Assembly (NCBI RefSeq): GCF_039909015.1
Contig: NZ_CP150919.1
Coordinates: forward strand, 1,340,501 to 1,404,500
Reading direction: 5' to 3'
DNA from: Pseudomonas grandcourensis
GTDB lineage: Bacteria; Pseudomonadota; Gammaproteobacteria; Pseudomonadales; Pseudomonadaceae
DNA length: 64,000 bases
The notes beneath the pieces are model-generated. The model was not told where the DNA came from. It saw only the letters and a program-made list of their open reading frames with translations, and searched no databases. The stretch's first letter is position 1. Each line of letters begins with the position of its first letter. Of this stretch, positions 1-13,930 are shown piece after piece. A program made the translations under genes and the position numbers.

Positions 1-654
1 TTGCTGACGGCTTCCGGCGGTCCGTTCCGGCAGACGCCAATGGCCGAACTGGCGCATGTTTCTCCCGATCAGGCGTGTGCTCACCCGAACTGGTCCATGG
101 GGCGAAAAATCTCCGTTGACTCGGCCAGCATGATGAACAAGGGCCTTGAGTTGATCGAAGCCTGCTGGCTGTTCGATGCCAGGCCTTCGCAGGTCGAGGT
201 GGTGATTCACCCACAAAGTGTGATCCATTCGCTGGTCGACTACGTCGATGGTTCTGTCCTGGCGCAGCTGGGTAATCCGGACATGCGCACGCCCATCGCC
301 AATGCCCTGGCGTGGCCTGAGCGGATCGATTCGGGTGTGGCGCCGCTGGATCTGTTTGCCATTGCGCGGCTGGACTTCCAGGCGCCCGATGAAGAGCGTT
401 TCCCTTGCCTGCGTCTGGCCCGTCAGGCTGCCGAAGCGGGTAACAGCGCGCCCGCCATGCTCAATGCGGCGAACGAAGTGGCGGTGGCGGCATTTCTCGA
501 CGAACGGGTTCGTTACCCGGAAATCGCGAGTATCATCGAGGAAGTACTGAATCTGGAGCCCGTAGTGGCCGTGGATGATCTCGATGCAGTGTTCACGGCA
601 GACGCGAAAGCGCGATTGCTGGCCGGACAATGGTTGAGTCGTCACGGGCGGTAA
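1..654 (+). CDS. dxr: 1-deoxy-D-xylulose 5-phosphate reductoisomerase (C-terminal part)
   Basis: This enzyme makes 2-C-methyl-D-erythritol 4-phosphate from DXP with NADPH, the first committed step of the MEP isoprenoid pathway in the cytosol. About 217 residues are visible, roughly the C-terminal half of a normal protein of about 400 residues. The reading frame is open from base 1, so the true start lies outside the window and the TTG at base 1 is not a start. The substrate-loop segment (ASGGPFR), the [13 protein letters not shown] stretch and the HPQSVIHS motif are typical of Dxr. It lies 53 bp upstream of rseP and probably belongs to the same transcription unit as the envelope genes. Two other MEP genes, ispD and ispF, lie further along the window. 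Confidence 0.95.
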   Translation: MLTASGGPFRQTPMAELAHVSPDQACAHPNWSMGRKISVDSASMMNKGLELIEACWLFDARPSQVEVVIHPQSVIHSLVDYVDGSVLAQLGNPDMRTPIANALAWPERIDSGVAPLDLFAIARLDFQAPDEERFPCLRLARQAAEAGNSAPAMLNAANEVAVAAFLDERVRYPEIASIIEEVLNLEPVVAVDDLDAVFTADAKARLLAGQWLSRHGR

Positions 655-707
655 GTGCTGCGGATAGTTGGCCCAGGCAGCAGCGGATAGGATTGCGGAG
701 AAAGTAG

Positions 708-2060
708 ATGAGCGCGCTCTATATGATTGTCGGCACCCTGGTCGCACTGGGTGTGCTGGTTACCTTCCACGAGTTCGGCCATTTTTGGGTCGCGCGTCGC
801 TGTGGGGTCAAAGTGCTGCGCTTCTCCGTAGGCTTCGGCATGCCCTTGCTGCGCTGGCACGACAAGCAGGGCACCGAATTTGTCGTCGCCGCCATCCCGT
901 TGGGCGGCTACGTCAAAATGCTCGACGAGCGCGAAGGTGAAGTACCGCTCGATCAGCTCGATCAAGCCTTCAATCGTAAATCCGTTCGTCAGCGCGTTGC
1001 CATCGTAGCGGCGGGGCCGATTGCCAACTTCCTGCTGGCATTCGCGTTCTTCTGGGTATTGGCGATGCTCGGCAGCGAGCAGGTACGTCCGGTCATCGGC
1101 GCTGTCGAGTCTGGCAGTATCGCGGCCAAGGCAGGTTTGAGCCCCGGCCAGGAAATCGTGGCCATTGATGGCGAGGCGATTTCCGGTTGGGCGGCGGTGA
1201 ACCTGCAGCTGGTGCGTCGCCTGGGCGAAAGCGGTTCGTTGCAGATAATGGTGCGCGAACAAGGTTCCACGACCGATATTCCTCGTGAACTTGCGCTGGA
1301 CAAATGGCTCAAAGGGGCTGACGAGCCTGACCCAATCCGTTCGTTGGGGATTCGTCCGTGGCGTCCGGCATTGCCGCCTGTCCTGGCCGAACTCGATCCA
1401 AAGGGGCCTGCTCAGGCTGCCGGCCTGAAGACCGGCGACCGGTTGCTGGCGCTTGATGGTCGTACGCTGGATGACTGGCAGCAGGTAGTTGATACCGTCC
1501 GTATGCATCCTGATACCAAAATCATGCTGCGGGTTGAGCGCGACGGTGCTCAAATCGACGTCCCCGTGACGCTAGCCGCTCGCGGCGATAGCAAATCACC
1601 CAACGGTTACTTGGGGGCTGGGGTGAAGGCGATCGACTGGCCGCCGGAGATGATCCGCGAGGTCAGTTACGGGCCATTGGCAGCAATTGGCGAGGGGGCA
1701 CGACGCACCTGGACCATGAGTGTGCTGACCCTCGATTCACTGAAGAAAATGTTGTTCGGCGAGCTCTCGGTAAAAAACTTGAGTGGACCGATAACCATTG
1801 CTAAAGTGGCGGGCGCTTCGGCCCAGTCGGGTGTTGCTGATTTCCTGAATTTCCTTGCTTATCTGAGTATTAGCTTGGGCGTTCTGAATTTGTTGCCCAT
1901 TCCGGTACTGGATGGGGGGCATTTGTTGTTTTATCTGATCGAGTGGGCGCGTGGTCGTCCCTTGTCAGATCGGGTGCAAGGTTGGGGGATACAGATCGGT
2001 ATCAGTTTGGTGGTCGGGGTGATGTTACTTGCTCTGGTCAATGATCTGGGTCGACTGTAA
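708..2060 (+). CDS. rseP: RseP site-2 zinc metalloprotease
   Basis: This inner-membrane protease performs the second cleavage of the anti-sigma factor (RseA/MucA) and so releases sigma-E/AlgU under envelope stress. The 450 residues fit the family length. The zinc site HEFGH is at residues 21-25 inside the first transmembrane segment. Two periplasmic PDZ-like regions follow in the middle, and the second metal-binding LDG motif (PIPVLDGGH) is near the C-terminus, followed by the last membrane segments. The ATG at 708 is preceded by GGAG (697-700) in the sequence ttgcggagaaagtag. It sits between dxr and bamA, the standard order in gammaproteobacteria. The gene is functionally linked to bamA, because misfolded outer-membrane proteins trigger the RseP cascade. 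Confidence 0.96.
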   Translation: MSALYMIVGTLVALGVLVTFHEFGHFWVARRCGVKVLRFSVGFGMPLLRWHDKQGTEFVVAAIPLGGYVKMLDEREGEVPLDQLDQAFNRKSVRQRVAIVAAGPIANFLLAFAFFWVLAMLGSEQVRPVIGAVESGSIAAKAGLSPGQEIVAIDGEAISGWAAVNLQLVRRLGESGSLQIMVREQGSTTDIPRELALDKWLKGADEPDPIRSLGIRPWRPALPPVLAELDPKGPAQAAGLKTGDRLLALDGRTLDDWQQVVDTVRMHPDTKIMLRVERDGAQIDVPVTLAARGDSKSPNGYLGAGVKAIDWPPEMIREVSYGPLAAIGEGARRTWTMSVLTLDSLKKMLFGELSVKNLSGPITIAKVAGASAQSGVADFLNFLAYLSISLGVLNLLPIPVLDGGHLLFYLIEWARGRPLSDRVQGWGIQIGISLVVGVMLLALVNDLGRL

Positions 2061-2080
2061 CGCTTCGCTGAATTGCGAAT

Positions 2081-2109
2081 CTGCCGCATTTTGCGGCAGT
2101 TTGTTTATT
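2081..2109 (+). terminator. Hairpin between rseP and bamA
   Basis: CTGCCGCA (2081-2088) pairs with TGCGGCAG (2092-2099) across a three-base loop, and TTTGTTTATT follows. This resembles a weak intrinsic terminator or attenuator in the 74-bp rseP-bamA gap. It may reduce read-through into bamA. Effectiveness is inferred only from the structure. Confidence 0.4.
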
Positions 2110-2134
2110 GCCAGTTGGAATAAGAAAGGACTTC

Positions 2135-4525
2135 ATGAAACGTCTGCTGCTAACTGCGGTTCTCACCGTATTGATGATCGCCGAAGTTCACGCCGAGTCC
2201 TTCACTATCTCTGATATTCGCGTCAATGGCCTCCAGCGGGTCTCCGCGGGTAGCGTCTTTGGTGCTTTGCCGTTGAACGTCGGTGAACAGGCGGACGATC
2301 GTCGCCTGGTGGAATCCACTCGTGCGTTGTTCAAAACCGGTTTCTTTCAAGATATCCAGCTGGGCCGCGATGGCAACGTCCTGGTCATCACGGTAGTTGA
2401 GCGCCCGTCGGTCGCCAGTATCGAGATCGAAGGCAACAAGGCGATCTCTACCGAAGACCTGATGAAAGGCCTCAAGCAATCCGGTCTGGCCGAAGGCGAG
2501 ATCTTCCAGCGCGCTACCCTTGAAGGTGTGCGTAACGAGCTGCAACGCCAGTACGTGGCCCAGGGTCGCTACTCGGCTACCGTCGACACCGAAGTGGTTC
2601 CACAGCCGCGTAACCGCGTAGGCCTGAAGGTCAACATCAACGAAGGCACCGTTGCGGCTATCCAGCACATCAACGTGGTGGGCAACACGGTCTTCCCTGA
2701 TGAAGACCTGATCGACCTGTTCGAACTCAAGACCACCAACTGGTTGTCGTTCTTCAAGAACGACGACAAGTACGCTCGTGAAAAGCTGTCCGGTGACCTG
2801 GAGCGTCTGCGTTCCTATTACCTGGACCGTGGCTATATCAACATGGATATCGCTTCGACCCAGGTCTCCATTACGCCAGACAAGAAGCACGTGTACATCA
2901 CCGTCAACGTCAACGAAGGCGAGAAGTACACCGTTCGTGACGTCAAGCTCAGCGGTGACCTGAAAGTCCCTGAAGACCAGGTCAAGTCCCTGCTGCTGGT
3001 GCAAAAAGGCCAGGTGTTCTCGCGCAAGCTGATGACCACCACCTCCGAATTGATCACTCGTCGCCTGGGTAACGAGGGTTACACCTTCGCCAACGTCAAC
3101 GGCGTGCCTCAACCGCACGATGAAGATCACACCGTAGATATCCTGTTCGCGGTCGATCCGGGCAAGCGTGCCTACGTGAACCGCATCAACTTCCGTGGCA
3201 ACACCAAGTCCGAAGACGAAGTGCTGCGTCGTGAAATGCGTCAGATGGAAGGTGGTTGGGCTTCGACCTACCTGATCGACCAATCCAAGACCCGTCTGGA
3301 GCGACTGGGCTTCTTCAAGGAAGTCAACGTCGAGACCCCGGCCGTGCCGGGTGTCGATGACCAGGTGGACGTCAACTACAGTGTTGAAGAGCAAGCCTCC
3401 GGTTCGATTACCGCCAGCGTCGGTTTCGCCCAGAGCGCCGGTCTGATCCTCGGTGGTTCGATCACCCAGAACAACTTCCTGGGTACCGGTAACAAGGTCA
3501 GCGTCGGCTTGACCAAGAGCCAATACCAGACGCGCTACAACTTTGGCTTTGTCGACCCCTACTGGACAGCTGATGGCGTGAGCCTGGGTTACAACGCCTT
3601 CTACCGCACCACAGACTACAACGACCTCGACGTCGATGTAGCGAGCTATGCCGTGGACAGTCTGGGTGCAGGCGTGAGCGTCGGCTACCCGATCAGCGAG
3701 ACTTCGCGTCTGACCTTCGGCCTGACTGCGCAAGAGGACAAGATCAAGACCGGTCAATACACCGTCGACGAAATTTTCGACTTCGTTAACCGTGAAGGCG
3801 ATCAGTACCTGAACTTCAAGGCTTCGGCCGGCTGGTCCGAATCCACCCTGAACAAGGGCGTATTGGCGACCCGTGGTCATTCTCAAAGCTTGACGGCGGA
3901 AGTCACCGTACCGGGGAGCGACCTGTCGTTCTTCAAGCTCGATTACCGTGGCCAGTTGTTCCAGCCACTGAGCGAAAACTACACCATGCGCCTGCACACC
4001 GAATTGGGTTATGGCGACGGTTACGGTTCGACCGATGGCTTGCCATTCTATGAAAACTACTATGCTGGTGGTTTCAACTCGGTTCGTGGCTTCAAGGACA
4101 GTACATTGGGGCCGCGTAGTACTCCGAGCCGTGGCGCACTCAAGACTGGCAACCCGGGTACCCTTGCTGACCCGGATCAGGATCCACTGCCGTTCGGTGG
4201 TAACGTCCTGATTCAAGGTGGTGCCGAGATTCTGTTCCCGCTGCCATTCGTCAAGGATCAGCGCTCCCTGCGGACTTCGGTATTCTGGGACGTGGGTAAC
4301 GTGTTCGACTCCAAGTGCACTCAGTTTTCCAACACTGACCCAACTTCGAAGTCCAATACGCAGTGTAACGATGTCAGTCTGAGCAACCTGGCCAGTTCCG
4401 TCGGCGTAGGTGTGACATGGGTCACCGCGCTGGGTCCTCTGAGCTTTGCGTTGGCCATGCCAGTAAAAGAACCGGATAACGCTGAAACCCAGGTGTTCCA
4501 ATTCTCTCTTGGCCAGACGTTCTAA
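2135..4525 (+). CDS. bamA: Outer membrane protein assembly factor BamA
   Basis: BamA is the central Omp85 barrel of the BAM complex, which folds and inserts beta-barrel proteins into the outer membrane. The ATG at 2135 is chosen because it has a good Shine-Dalgarno (AAGAAAGGA) and begins a signal peptide ending in VHA-ES. An upstream in-frame TTG at 2108 would add nine residues before the signal. The 796-residue product matches the family. The periplasmic part (about residues 20-420) contains repeated POTRA units, and the rest is a 16-strand barrel. The Omp85 signature VRGF is visible in GGFNSVRGFKDSTLGPR. The gene is followed 45 bp later by the chaperone skp. Confidence 0.97.
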   Translation: MKRLLLTAVLTVLMIAEVHAESFTISDIRVNGLQRVSAGSVFGALPLNVGEQADDRRLVESTRALFKTGFFQDIQLGRDGNVLVITVVERPSVASIEIEGNKAISTEDLMKGLKQSGLAEGEIFQRATLEGVRNELQRQYVAQGRYSATVDTEVVPQPRNRVGLKVNINEGTVAAIQHINVVGNTVFPDEDLIDLFELKTTNWLSFFKNDDKYAREKLSGDLERLRSYYLDRGYINMDIASTQVSITPDKKHVYITVNVNEGEKYTVRDVKLSGDLKVPEDQVKSLLLVQKGQVFSRKLMTTTSELITRRLGNEGYTFANVNGVPQPHDEDHTVDILFAVDPGKRAYVNRINFRGNTKSEDEVLRREMRQMEGGWASTYLIDQSKTRLERLGFFKEVNVETPAVPGVDDQVDVNYSVEEQASGSITASVGFAQSAGLILGGSITQNNFLGTGNKVSVGLTKSQYQTRYNFGFVDPYWTADGVSLGYNAFYRTTDYNDLDVDVASYAVDSLGAGVSVGYPISETSRLTFGLTAQEDKIKTGQYTVDEIFDFVNREGDQYLNFKASAGWSESTLNKGVLATRGHSQSLTAEVTVPGSDLSFFKLDYRGQLFQPLSENYTMRLHTELGYGDGYGSTDGLPFYENYYAGGFNSVRGFKDSTLGPRSTPSRGALKTGNPGTLADPDQDPLPFGGNVLIQGGAEILFPLPFVKDQRSLRTSVFWDVGNVFDSKCTQFSNTDPTSKSNTQCNDVSLSNLASSVGVGVTWVTALGPLSFALAMPVKEPDNAETQVFQFSLGQTF

Positions 4526-4570
4526 GCGTCTGTCCCAAAATAACGACAATGAATTTTGTAGGAGTGCATC

Positions 4571-5074
4571 GTGCGTAAGTTGACTCAATTGGTTCTCCTG
4601 GCCAGCGTACTGGTCGCTGGTCCGGCGTTTGCCGACATGAAAATTGCTGTTCTGAACTATCAGATGGCTCTGCTGGAGTCTGACGCGGCCAAGAAATACG
4701 CCGTGGATGCCGAGAAGAAGTTCGGTCCTCAGTTGACCAAGCTCAAGACGCTGGAAAGCAGCGCCAAGGGCATTCAGGATCGTCTGATGGCCGGTGGCGA
4801 CAAAATGCAGCAGGGCGAACGCGAGCGCCTGGAGCTTGAATTCAAGCAAAAGGCCCGTGACTTCCAGTTCCAGTCCAAGGAACTGAACGAAGCCAAAGCT
4901 GTTGCCGACCGTGAAATGCTGAAGCAGCTCAAGCCGAAACTGGACAGCGCTGTGGAAGAAGTCATCAAGAAAGGTGCTTTTGACCTGGTCTTCGAGCGTG
5001 GCGCAGTGATTGATGTCAAGCCTCAGTACGACATCACTCGCCAGGTTATCGAGCGCATGAATCAGCTGAAGTAA
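4571..5074 (+). CDS. skp: Periplasmic chaperone Skp/OmpH
   Basis: Skp binds unfolded outer-membrane proteins in the periplasm and hands them to BamA. The 167-residue product starts at a GTG preceded by GTAGGAG (4559-4565). It begins with a signal peptide (KLTQLVLLASVLVAGPAFA) cleaved before DMKIAVL. The middle is a long charged helical region rich in K, E and Q, consistent with the coiled-coil tentacles of the trimer. It sits directly between bamA and lpxD, with only 3 bp to the latter, as in most proteobacteria. Confidence 0.93.
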   Translation: MRKLTQLVLLASVLVAGPAFADMKIAVLNYQMALLESDAAKKYAVDAEKKFGPQLTKLKTLESSAKGIQDRLMAGGDKMQQGERERLELEFKQKARDFQFQSKELNEAKAVADREMLKQLKPKLDSAVEEVIKKGAFDLVFERGAVIDVKPQYDITRQVIERMNQLK

Positions 5075-5077
5075 TCC

Positions 5078-6133
5078 ATGACCGTGACCATTAAGCTCGG
5101 CCAGTTGGCCGAGTTCCTCGGCGCCACGCTACGTGGCGACCCCGAGAAAGCAATTACTGGGCTAGCCACCTTGCAGGAGGCTGGCCCAGCTCAGTTGAGC
5201 TTTCTTGCAAACCCCCAATACCGTAAGTACCTGGCAGGGAGTCAGGCTGCAGCCCTGTTGCTCAAGGCTGTTGACGCCGAAGGTCATTGCGGGGATGTGC
5301 TGGTGGTACCGGATCCGTACGCAGCCTACGCACGTGTTTCTCACCTGTTCGACCCCAAGCCGAAGGCCGCAGCCGGGATTCATCCGACGGCGGTGATCGC
5401 GGCGGATGCGGTTGTCGACCCGGCGGCGAGTATCGGCGCTTTTGTGGTGATCGAAAGCGGTGCGCAGGTGGCAGCCGGTACGACTGTCGGCGCGCATTGC
5501 TTCATTGGCGCTCGCAGCGTGGTGGGCGAGGGAGGCTGGCTCGCGCCGCGGGTGACCCTGTATCACGACGTTCGCGTCGGCAAGCGGGTCGTCATTCAGT
5601 CCGGAGCGGTGCTCGGCGGTGAAGGCTTCGGCTTTGCCAATGAAAAAGGTATCTGGCAGAAAATCGCCCAGATCGGTGGTGTGCTGATCGGCGATGATGT
5701 TGAAATCGGCGTGAACACGGCTATTGATCGCGGTGCGTTGGCCGATACCATCATCGGTAACGGCGTGAAGCTCGATAACCAGATTCAGATTGCCCACAAC
5801 GTTCAGGTGGGCGATCACACCGCCATGGCGGCGTGCGTCGGAATCTCCGGCAGCACCAAAATCGGCAAGCATTGCATGCTCGCCGGTGGCGTAGGCCTGG
5901 TGGGACACATCGATATTTGTGACAACGTTTTCATTACCGGGATGACCATGGTGACCCACTCGATTACCGAGCCAGGCGCCTATTCTTCCGGTACGGCCAT
6001 GCAGCCGGCAGCCGAATGGCGCAAAAGCGCGGCACGTATTCGTCAGCTCGATGACATCGCGCGACGTCTGCGACAGCTGGAAAAGCAGGTGGGGGAAGTG
6101 ACCCCTGACGGTAATGCTTCATCAGATGGCTGA
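5078..6133 (+). CDS. lpxD: UDP-3-O-(3-hydroxyacyl)glucosamine N-acyltransferase
   Basis: LpxD adds the second 3-hydroxyacyl chain, from acyl-ACP, to UDP-3-O-acyl-glucosamine in lipid A synthesis. The 351 residues comprise an N-terminal uridine-binding domain (about 1-100), a left-handed parallel beta helix built from hexapeptide repeats (about 100-310), and a C-terminal helical tail. The [20 protein letters not shown] segment carries the conserved catalytic His. The start is 3 bp after the skp stop, which implies co-translation. It forms a lipid A block with fabZ, lpxA and lpxB. Confidence 0.96.
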   Translation: MTVTIKLGQLAEFLGATLRGDPEKAITGLATLQEAGPAQLSFLANPQYRKYLAGSQAAALLLKAVDAEGHCGDVLVVPDPYAAYARVSHLFDPKPKAAAGIHPTAVIAADAVVDPAASIGAFVVIESGAQVAAGTTVGAHCFIGARSVVGEGGWLAPRVTLYHDVRVGKRVVIQSGAVLGGEGFGFANEKGIWQKIAQIGGVLIGDDVEIGVNTAIDRGALADTIIGNGVKLDNQIQIAHNVQVGDHTAMAACVGISGSTKIGKHCMLAGGVGLVGHIDICDNVFITGMTMVTHSITEPGAYSSGTAMQPAAEWRKSAARIRQLDDIARRLRQLEKQVGEVTPDGNASSDG

Positions 6134-6241
6134 TACCATTTCCATATCAAGTGCGCGCAGTCGCTAGACTGCGTCCCTGATTTGCTAGTGGAGCGTGCGC
6201 CAGTCGCGCGCCCCCAATCTTTACATAGGCTTCCCCCCGAA

Positions 6242-6682
6242 ATGATGGACATCAACGAGATTCGCGAATACCTGCCTCACCGTTACCCGTTCCTGCTGGT
6301 GGACCGGGTAGTGGAGCTGGATGTTGAAGGCAAGCGCATTCGCGCCTACAAGAATGTCAGCATCAACGAACCGTTCTTCAATGGTCACTTCCCTGCGCAT
6401 CCAATCATGCCGGGCGTATTGATCATCGAGGCAATGGCTCAGGCTGCCGGGATCCTTGGTTTCAAAATGCTCGACGTGAAACCGGCCGACGGCACGCTCT
6501 ATTACTTCGTCGGTTCCGACAAGCTGCGCTTCCGCCAACCGGTATTGCCGGGCGATCAGTTGATCCTTGAAGCCAAGTTCATCAGCTGCAAGCGTCAGAT
6601 CTGGAAATTCGAATGCCAGGCTTCGGTCGATGGCAAGCCTGTCTGCTCGGCTGAAATCATCTGTGCGGAACGCAAGCTATGA
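6242..6682 (+). CDS. fabZ: 3-hydroxyacyl-[acyl-carrier-protein] dehydratase FabZ
   Basis: FabZ dehydrates 3-hydroxyacyl-ACP to trans-2-enoyl-ACP in type II fatty acid synthesis. It competes with LpxA/LpxD for the same 3-hydroxyacyl-ACP pool. The start is the first ATG of an ATGATG pair (6242), giving the usual 146 residues beginning [17 protein letters not shown]. An upstream in-frame TTG at 6182 would add 20 unconserved residues. The hot-dog fold motif [20 protein letters not shown] contains the active-site His and Glu. The stop overlaps the lpxA start by four bases (ATGA). The 108-bp gap before the gene shows no clear structure. Confidence 0.96.
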   Translation: MMDINEIREYLPHRYPFLLVDRVVELDVEGKRIRAYKNVSINEPFFNGHFPAHPIMPGVLIIEAMAQAAGILGFKMLDVKPADGTLYYFVGSDKLRFRQPVLPGDQLILEAKFISCKRQIWKFECQASVDGKPVCSAEIICAERKL

Positions 6683-7455
6683 GTTTGATTGACCCTCGTG
6701 CAATCATCGATCCGACAGCCGTTCTGGCTGACGGCGTCGAGGTCGGCCCGTGGTCGATCGTCGGCGCAGGTGTGGAAATCGGCGAGGGGACAGTCATCGG
6801 GCCACACGTGATTCTCAAGGGCCCGACCCGAATTGGTAAGCACAATCGCATCTACCAGTTTTCCTCGGTGGGCGAAGACACACCTGACCTGAAGTACAAG
6901 GGCGAGGAAACCCGCCTGGTGATCGGTGATCACAACGTCATCCGTGAAGGCGTGACGATTCACCGTGGCACCATCCAGGACCGTTCGGAAACAACCTTGG
7001 GCGATCACAACCTGATCATGGCCTATGCCCACATCGGCCACGACAGCGTTATCGGCAACCACTGCATCCTGGTGAACAACACCGCACTGGCGGGCCATGT
7101 GCATGTGGAAGACTGGGCGATCCTCTCCGGTTTTACCCTGGTTCACCAGTATTGCCACATTGGCGCCCACAGCTTTTCAGGCATGGGTACGGCAATCGGC
7201 AAGGATGTTCCTGCGTATGTCACCGTGTTCGGCAACCCTGCCGAAGCCCGGAGCATGAACTTCGAGGGCATGCGCCGTCGGGGCTTCAGCGAAGATGCGA
7301 TCCACGCGCTGCGTCGTGCCTACAAGGTGGTGTACCGCCAGGGCCTGACCGTGGAGCAGGCACTCGCCGAACTGGCCGAGCCGTCGGCCCAGTATCCTGA
7401 AGTGGCGGTGTTCCGTGACTCCATCCAGTCTTCGACTCGCGGCATCACTCGCTAA
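6679..7455 (+). CDS. lpxA: UDP-N-acetylglucosamine acyltransferase
   Basis: LpxA catalyses the first step of lipid A synthesis, transferring 3-hydroxyacyl from ACP to the 3-OH of UDP-GlcNAc. The 258 residues are almost entirely left-handed beta-helix hexapeptide repeats followed by a helical C-terminus. The catalytic His lies in [15 protein letters not shown]. The start overlaps the fabZ stop (ATGA), and lpxB begins 2 bp after the stop. This pattern indicates translational coupling. Chain-length preference cannot be read reliably; C10 would be expected for Pseudomonas. Confidence 0.97.
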   Translation: MSLIDPRAIIDPTAVLADGVEVGPWSIVGAGVEIGEGTVIGPHVILKGPTRIGKHNRIYQFSSVGEDTPDLKYKGEETRLVIGDHNVIREGVTIHRGTIQDRSETTLGDHNLIMAYAHIGHDSVIGNHCILVNNTALAGHVHVEDWAILSGFTLVHQYCHIGAHSFSGMGTAIGKDVPAYVTVFGNPAEARSMNFEGMRRRGFSEDAIHALRRAYKVVYRQGLTVEQALAELAEPSAQYPEVAVFRDSIQSSTRGITR

Positions 7456-7457
7456 CC

Positions 7458-8588
7458 ATGGCCAATCTGCGTATTGCGCTGGTAGCGGGTGAAGCTTCCG
7501 GTGACATTCTGGGTGCGGGCCTCATGCGCGCGCTCAAGGTTCGTCACCCGGCGGTCGAGTTCATCGGTGTCGGTGGTCCATTGATGCAGGCTGAAGGCCT
7601 GACCTCGTATTTCCCGATGGAGCGTCTGTCCGTCATGGGCCTGGTGGAAGTACTGGGCCGGTTGCGCGAGCTGCTTGCACGGCGCAAGAAGCTGGTCGCC
7701 GACCTGATCGACGCGAAACTCGACGTGTTCATCGGTATCGACGCGCCGGACTTCAACCTCAATATCGAACTCAAGCTGCGCCAGGCCGGGATCAAGACAG
7801 TGCATTACGTCAGCCCGTCGGTCTGGGCCTGGCGGCAGAAACGCGTGCTGAAGATTCGCGAAGGCTGCGACCTGATGCTCACGCTGTTTCCGTTCGAAGC
7901 CAGATTCTACGAAGAGAAAGGCGTGCCGGTGCGGTTCGTCGGCCATACCCTGGCCGATGCCATTCCACTCCAGGCCGATCGCGCTGCTGCACGGGCCGAA
8001 CTCGGTTTGCCCGACGGGCCGCTGGTGGCGTTGATGCCCGGCAGCCGTGGCGGTGAAGTTGGCCGGCTCGGCGCGTTGTTTCTCGATACGGCCCAGCGCT
8101 TGCGTGCGCTACGCCCTGGGGTGCGGTTTGTCATGCCGTGCGCCAGTGCACAACGTCGCGCGCAGCTGGAAGAGCTGTTGGCCGGTCGCGATCTGCCGCT
8201 GACCCTGCTCGACGGCCAGTCTCATCTGGCCCTGGCAGCGTGCGATGCGGTGTTGATTGCCTCAGGCACTGCAACGCTTGAAGCGCTGCTGTACAAGCGA
8301 CCGATGGTGGTCGCCTATCGCCTGGCGCCGCTGACGTTCTGGATTCTCAAGCGCATGGTGAAAAGCCCCTACATTTCGTTGCCGAACCTGTTGGCCCAGC
8401 GTCTGTTGGTGCCCGAGTTGTTGCAGGACGATGCCACGGTCGAAGCGCTGGCCCAGACCTTGTCGCCGCTGATCGAGGGTGGGGAAGAGCAGACCCGCGG
8501 TTTTGACGAGATTCACCGGACCCTGCGTCTGGATGCCTCCAACCAGGCTGCGGACGCAGTGCTGAACCTGATCGGCCAAGTAAAATGA
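7458..8588 (+). CDS. lpxB: Lipid-A-disaccharide synthase
   Basis: LpxB is a family GT19 glycosyltransferase. It condenses UDP-2,3-diacylglucosamine with lipid X to give the lipid A disaccharide at the inner face of the cytoplasmic membrane. The 376 residues fit the family. The N-terminus has the [12 protein letters not shown] nucleotide-fold motif, and the C-terminal half has MPGSRGGEV and the SGTATLEAL donor-binding region. It lies 2 bp after lpxA and overlaps rnhB by four bases. The upstream neighbours supply its substrates. Confidence 0.96.
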   Translation: MANLRIALVAGEASGDILGAGLMRALKVRHPAVEFIGVGGPLMQAEGLTSYFPMERLSVMGLVEVLGRLRELLARRKKLVADLIDAKLDVFIGIDAPDFNLNIELKLRQAGIKTVHYVSPSVWAWRQKRVLKIREGCDLMLTLFPFEARFYEEKGVPVRFVGHTLADAIPLQADRAAARAELGLPDGPLVALMPGSRGGEVGRLGALFLDTAQRLRALRPGVRFVMPCASAQRRAQLEELLAGRDLPLTLLDGQSHLALAACDAVLIASGTATLEALLYKRPMVVAYRLAPLTFWILKRMVKSPYISLPNLLAQRLLVPELLQDDATVEALAQTLSPLIEGGEEQTRGFDEIHRTLRLDASNQAADAVLNLIGQVK

Positions 8589-9226
8589 GTAAAACGAATA
8601 TGCAGATTGGGCTGGATTTCACCTTGGTCGCAGAAATCGAAGAGTTGGTTGCCGGTGTCGATGAAGTGGGTCGCGGCCCGCTCTGTGGCGCGGTGGTGAC
8701 AGCAGCGGTGATCCTCGATCCGAACCGCCCGATCCTCGGCCTGAACGACTCGAAAAAACTCACCGAAGCCCGCCGTGAAAAGCTCTTCGACGAAATCTGT
8801 GAAAAAGCCCTGAGCTGGTGCATCGCTCGCGCCGAAGTCGAAGAAATCGACGAGCTGAACATCCTGCACGCCACCATGTTGGCCATGCAGCGCGCGGTCG
8901 CCGGGCTGCACGTTCAGCCGAAGCTGGCAATGATCGACGGCAACCGTTGCCCGAAACTGCCGATGCGCTCCGAGGCCGTGGTCAAGGGCGATAGCAAGGT
9001 CCCCGCCATCGCCGCCGCATCGATTCTGGCGAAGGTCAGCCGTGATCGGGAAATGGCCGCGTTCGAATTGATCTACCCGGGTTACGGCATTGGTGGGCAC
9101 AAAGGCTATCCGACACCCGTTCATCTGGAAGCGCTCGCCCGTCTTGGTCCGACCCCGATTCACCGGCGCTCGTTTGCCCCGGTGCGGCTGGCGTATGAGG
9201 CGCGGGAAGGTCTCATCGAGAGTTAG
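8585..9226 (+). CDS. rnhB: Ribonuclease HII
   Basis: RNase HII cleaves RNA in RNA-DNA hybrids and incises at single ribonucleotides in DNA. The 213 residues contain the first acidic motif [11 protein letters not shown] (Asp26, Glu27), the AMIDGN motif and the conserved [13 protein letters not shown] segment. The start lies inside the lpxB stop (ATGA), so the gene is translationally coupled to the lipid A block although its role is unrelated. This linkage is common in proteobacteria. A hairpin follows before dnaE. Confidence 0.96.
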   Translation: MSKTNMQIGLDFTLVAEIEELVAGVDEVGRGPLCGAVVTAAVILDPNRPILGLNDSKKLTEARREKLFDEICEKALSWCIARAEVEEIDELNILHATMLAMQRAVAGLHVQPKLAMIDGNRCPKLPMRSEAVVKGDSKVPAIAAASILAKVSRDREMAAFELIYPGYGIGGHKGYPTPVHLEALARLGPTPIHRRSFAPVRLAYEAREGLIES

Positions 9227-9248
9227 TCGCGAGGCTGATTTTTTTTGC

Positions 9249-9281
9249 CAAGGCCCGGTACAATCCGGGCCTTGTTGTCTT
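9249..9281 (+). terminator. Strong hairpin between rnhB and dnaE
   Basis: CAAGGCCCGG (9249-9258) pairs perfectly with CCGGGCCTTG (9265-9274) around a TACAAT loop. TTGTCTTT follows. The stem is strong but the T tract is interrupted. It probably ends the dxr-to-rnhB transcription unit. Confidence 0.5.
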
Positions 9282-9303
9282 TACGTTCTCAGACAGGATC
9301 ACT

Positions 9304-12825
<3,522 letters not shown>

Positions 12826-12964
12826 CGGTCAGTGCTATCAGATTGCCCTGACCTTGACCTGAATTTTTAATCTCGACCTCAACGCGCCTGTCCCTTAAGG
12901 TAGGGCGCGAATAGACAACCGGCCGGCCCAAGAACCCTTGGGACTCGACCCAAGACGGACGCCT

Positions 12965-13912
12965 ATGAACCCGAATTTTCTAGATTTCGAACAGCCGATC
13001 GCCGACCTGCAAGCCAAGATCGAAGAGTTGCGCTTGGTCGGTAATGACAATTCGCTGAATATCGGCGATGAGATCTCCCGCCTGCAGGACAAGAGCAAAA
13101 CGCTGACCGAAGACATCTTCGGCAAGCTGACCAGCTGGCAGATCGCACGTCTGGCGCGTCACCCGAAACGTCCGTATACCCTGGACTACATCGAACACAT
13201 CTTCACCGAGTTCGACGAACTGCACGGTGACCGCCACTTCTCGGACGACGCTGCCATCGTTGGCGGTATTGCCCGTCTGGACGACAAGCCGGTGATGATC
13301 ATCGGTCACCAGAAAGGCCGTGAAGTGCGCGAGAAGGTTCGCCGCAACTTCGGCATGCCGCGTCCGGAAGGCTACCGCAAGGCTTGCCGCCTGATGGAAA
13401 TGGCCGAACGTTTCAAAATGCCGATCCTGACCTTCATCGACACCCCGGGCGCTTACCCTGGCATCGACGCTGAAGAGCGTAACCAGAGCGAAGCGATTGC
13501 CTGGAACCTGCGTGTCATGGCCCGCCTGAAAACTCCAATCATCGCCACCGTGATCGGTGAGGGTGGTTCCGGTGGTGCACTGGCGATCGGTGTCTGCGAT
13601 CAGTTGAACATGCTGCAATACTCGACCTACGCGGTGATCTCGCCAGAAGGTTGCGCTTCGATCCTGTGGAAAACCGCCGAGAAAGCACCGGATGCCGCAG
13701 AAGCGATGGGCATCACCGCCGAGCGCCTCAAAGGCCTGGGCATCGTGGACAAGGTGATTGGCGAGCCACTGGGTGGCGCGCACCGTGACCCGGCCACCGC
13801 AGCCGCATCGATCCGCGCCGAGCTGAGCTCGCAACTGGCGATGCTGAAGAAGTTCGATAACGACGCGCTGCTGAAGCGCCGTTATGATCGACTGATGAGC
13901 TACGGTCTCTAA
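12965..13912 (+). CDS. accA: Acetyl-CoA carboxylase carboxyltransferase subunit alpha
   Basis: AccA pairs with AccD to transfer carboxyl from carboxybiotin to acetyl-CoA, giving malonyl-CoA for fatty acid synthesis. The ATG at 12965 gives 315 residues beginning [12 protein letters not shown], the usual family start. An in-frame start at 12938 would add nine unconserved residues. The crotonase-like CoA site is visible as [19 protein letters not shown] and the [12 protein letters not shown] loop. The 140-bp gap after dnaE has no obvious terminator. A REP pair follows downstream. Confidence 0.96.
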   Translation: MNPNFLDFEQPIADLQAKIEELRLVGNDNSLNIGDEISRLQDKSKTLTEDIFGKLTSWQIARLARHPKRPYTLDYIEHIFTEFDELHGDRHFSDDAAIVGGIARLDDKPVMIIGHQKGREVREKVRRNFGMPRPEGYRKACRLMEMAERFKMPILTFIDTPGAYPGIDAEERNQSEAIAWNLRVMARLKTPIIATVIGEGGSGGALAIGVCDQLNMLQYSTYAVISPEGCASILWKTAEKAPDAAEAMGITAERLKGLGIVDKVIGEPLGGAHRDPATAAASIRAELSSQLAMLKKFDNDALLKRRYDRLMSYGL

Positions 13913-13930
13913 GCCGAACACGCAGTGCCC

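Noticed and set aside
2150..4849. Long antisense frame of 899 codons opposite bamA and skp
   Set aside because: It is a shadow of the GC-rich codon pattern of bamA and skp, with no recognisable domain, no ribosome-binding site and low-information composition.
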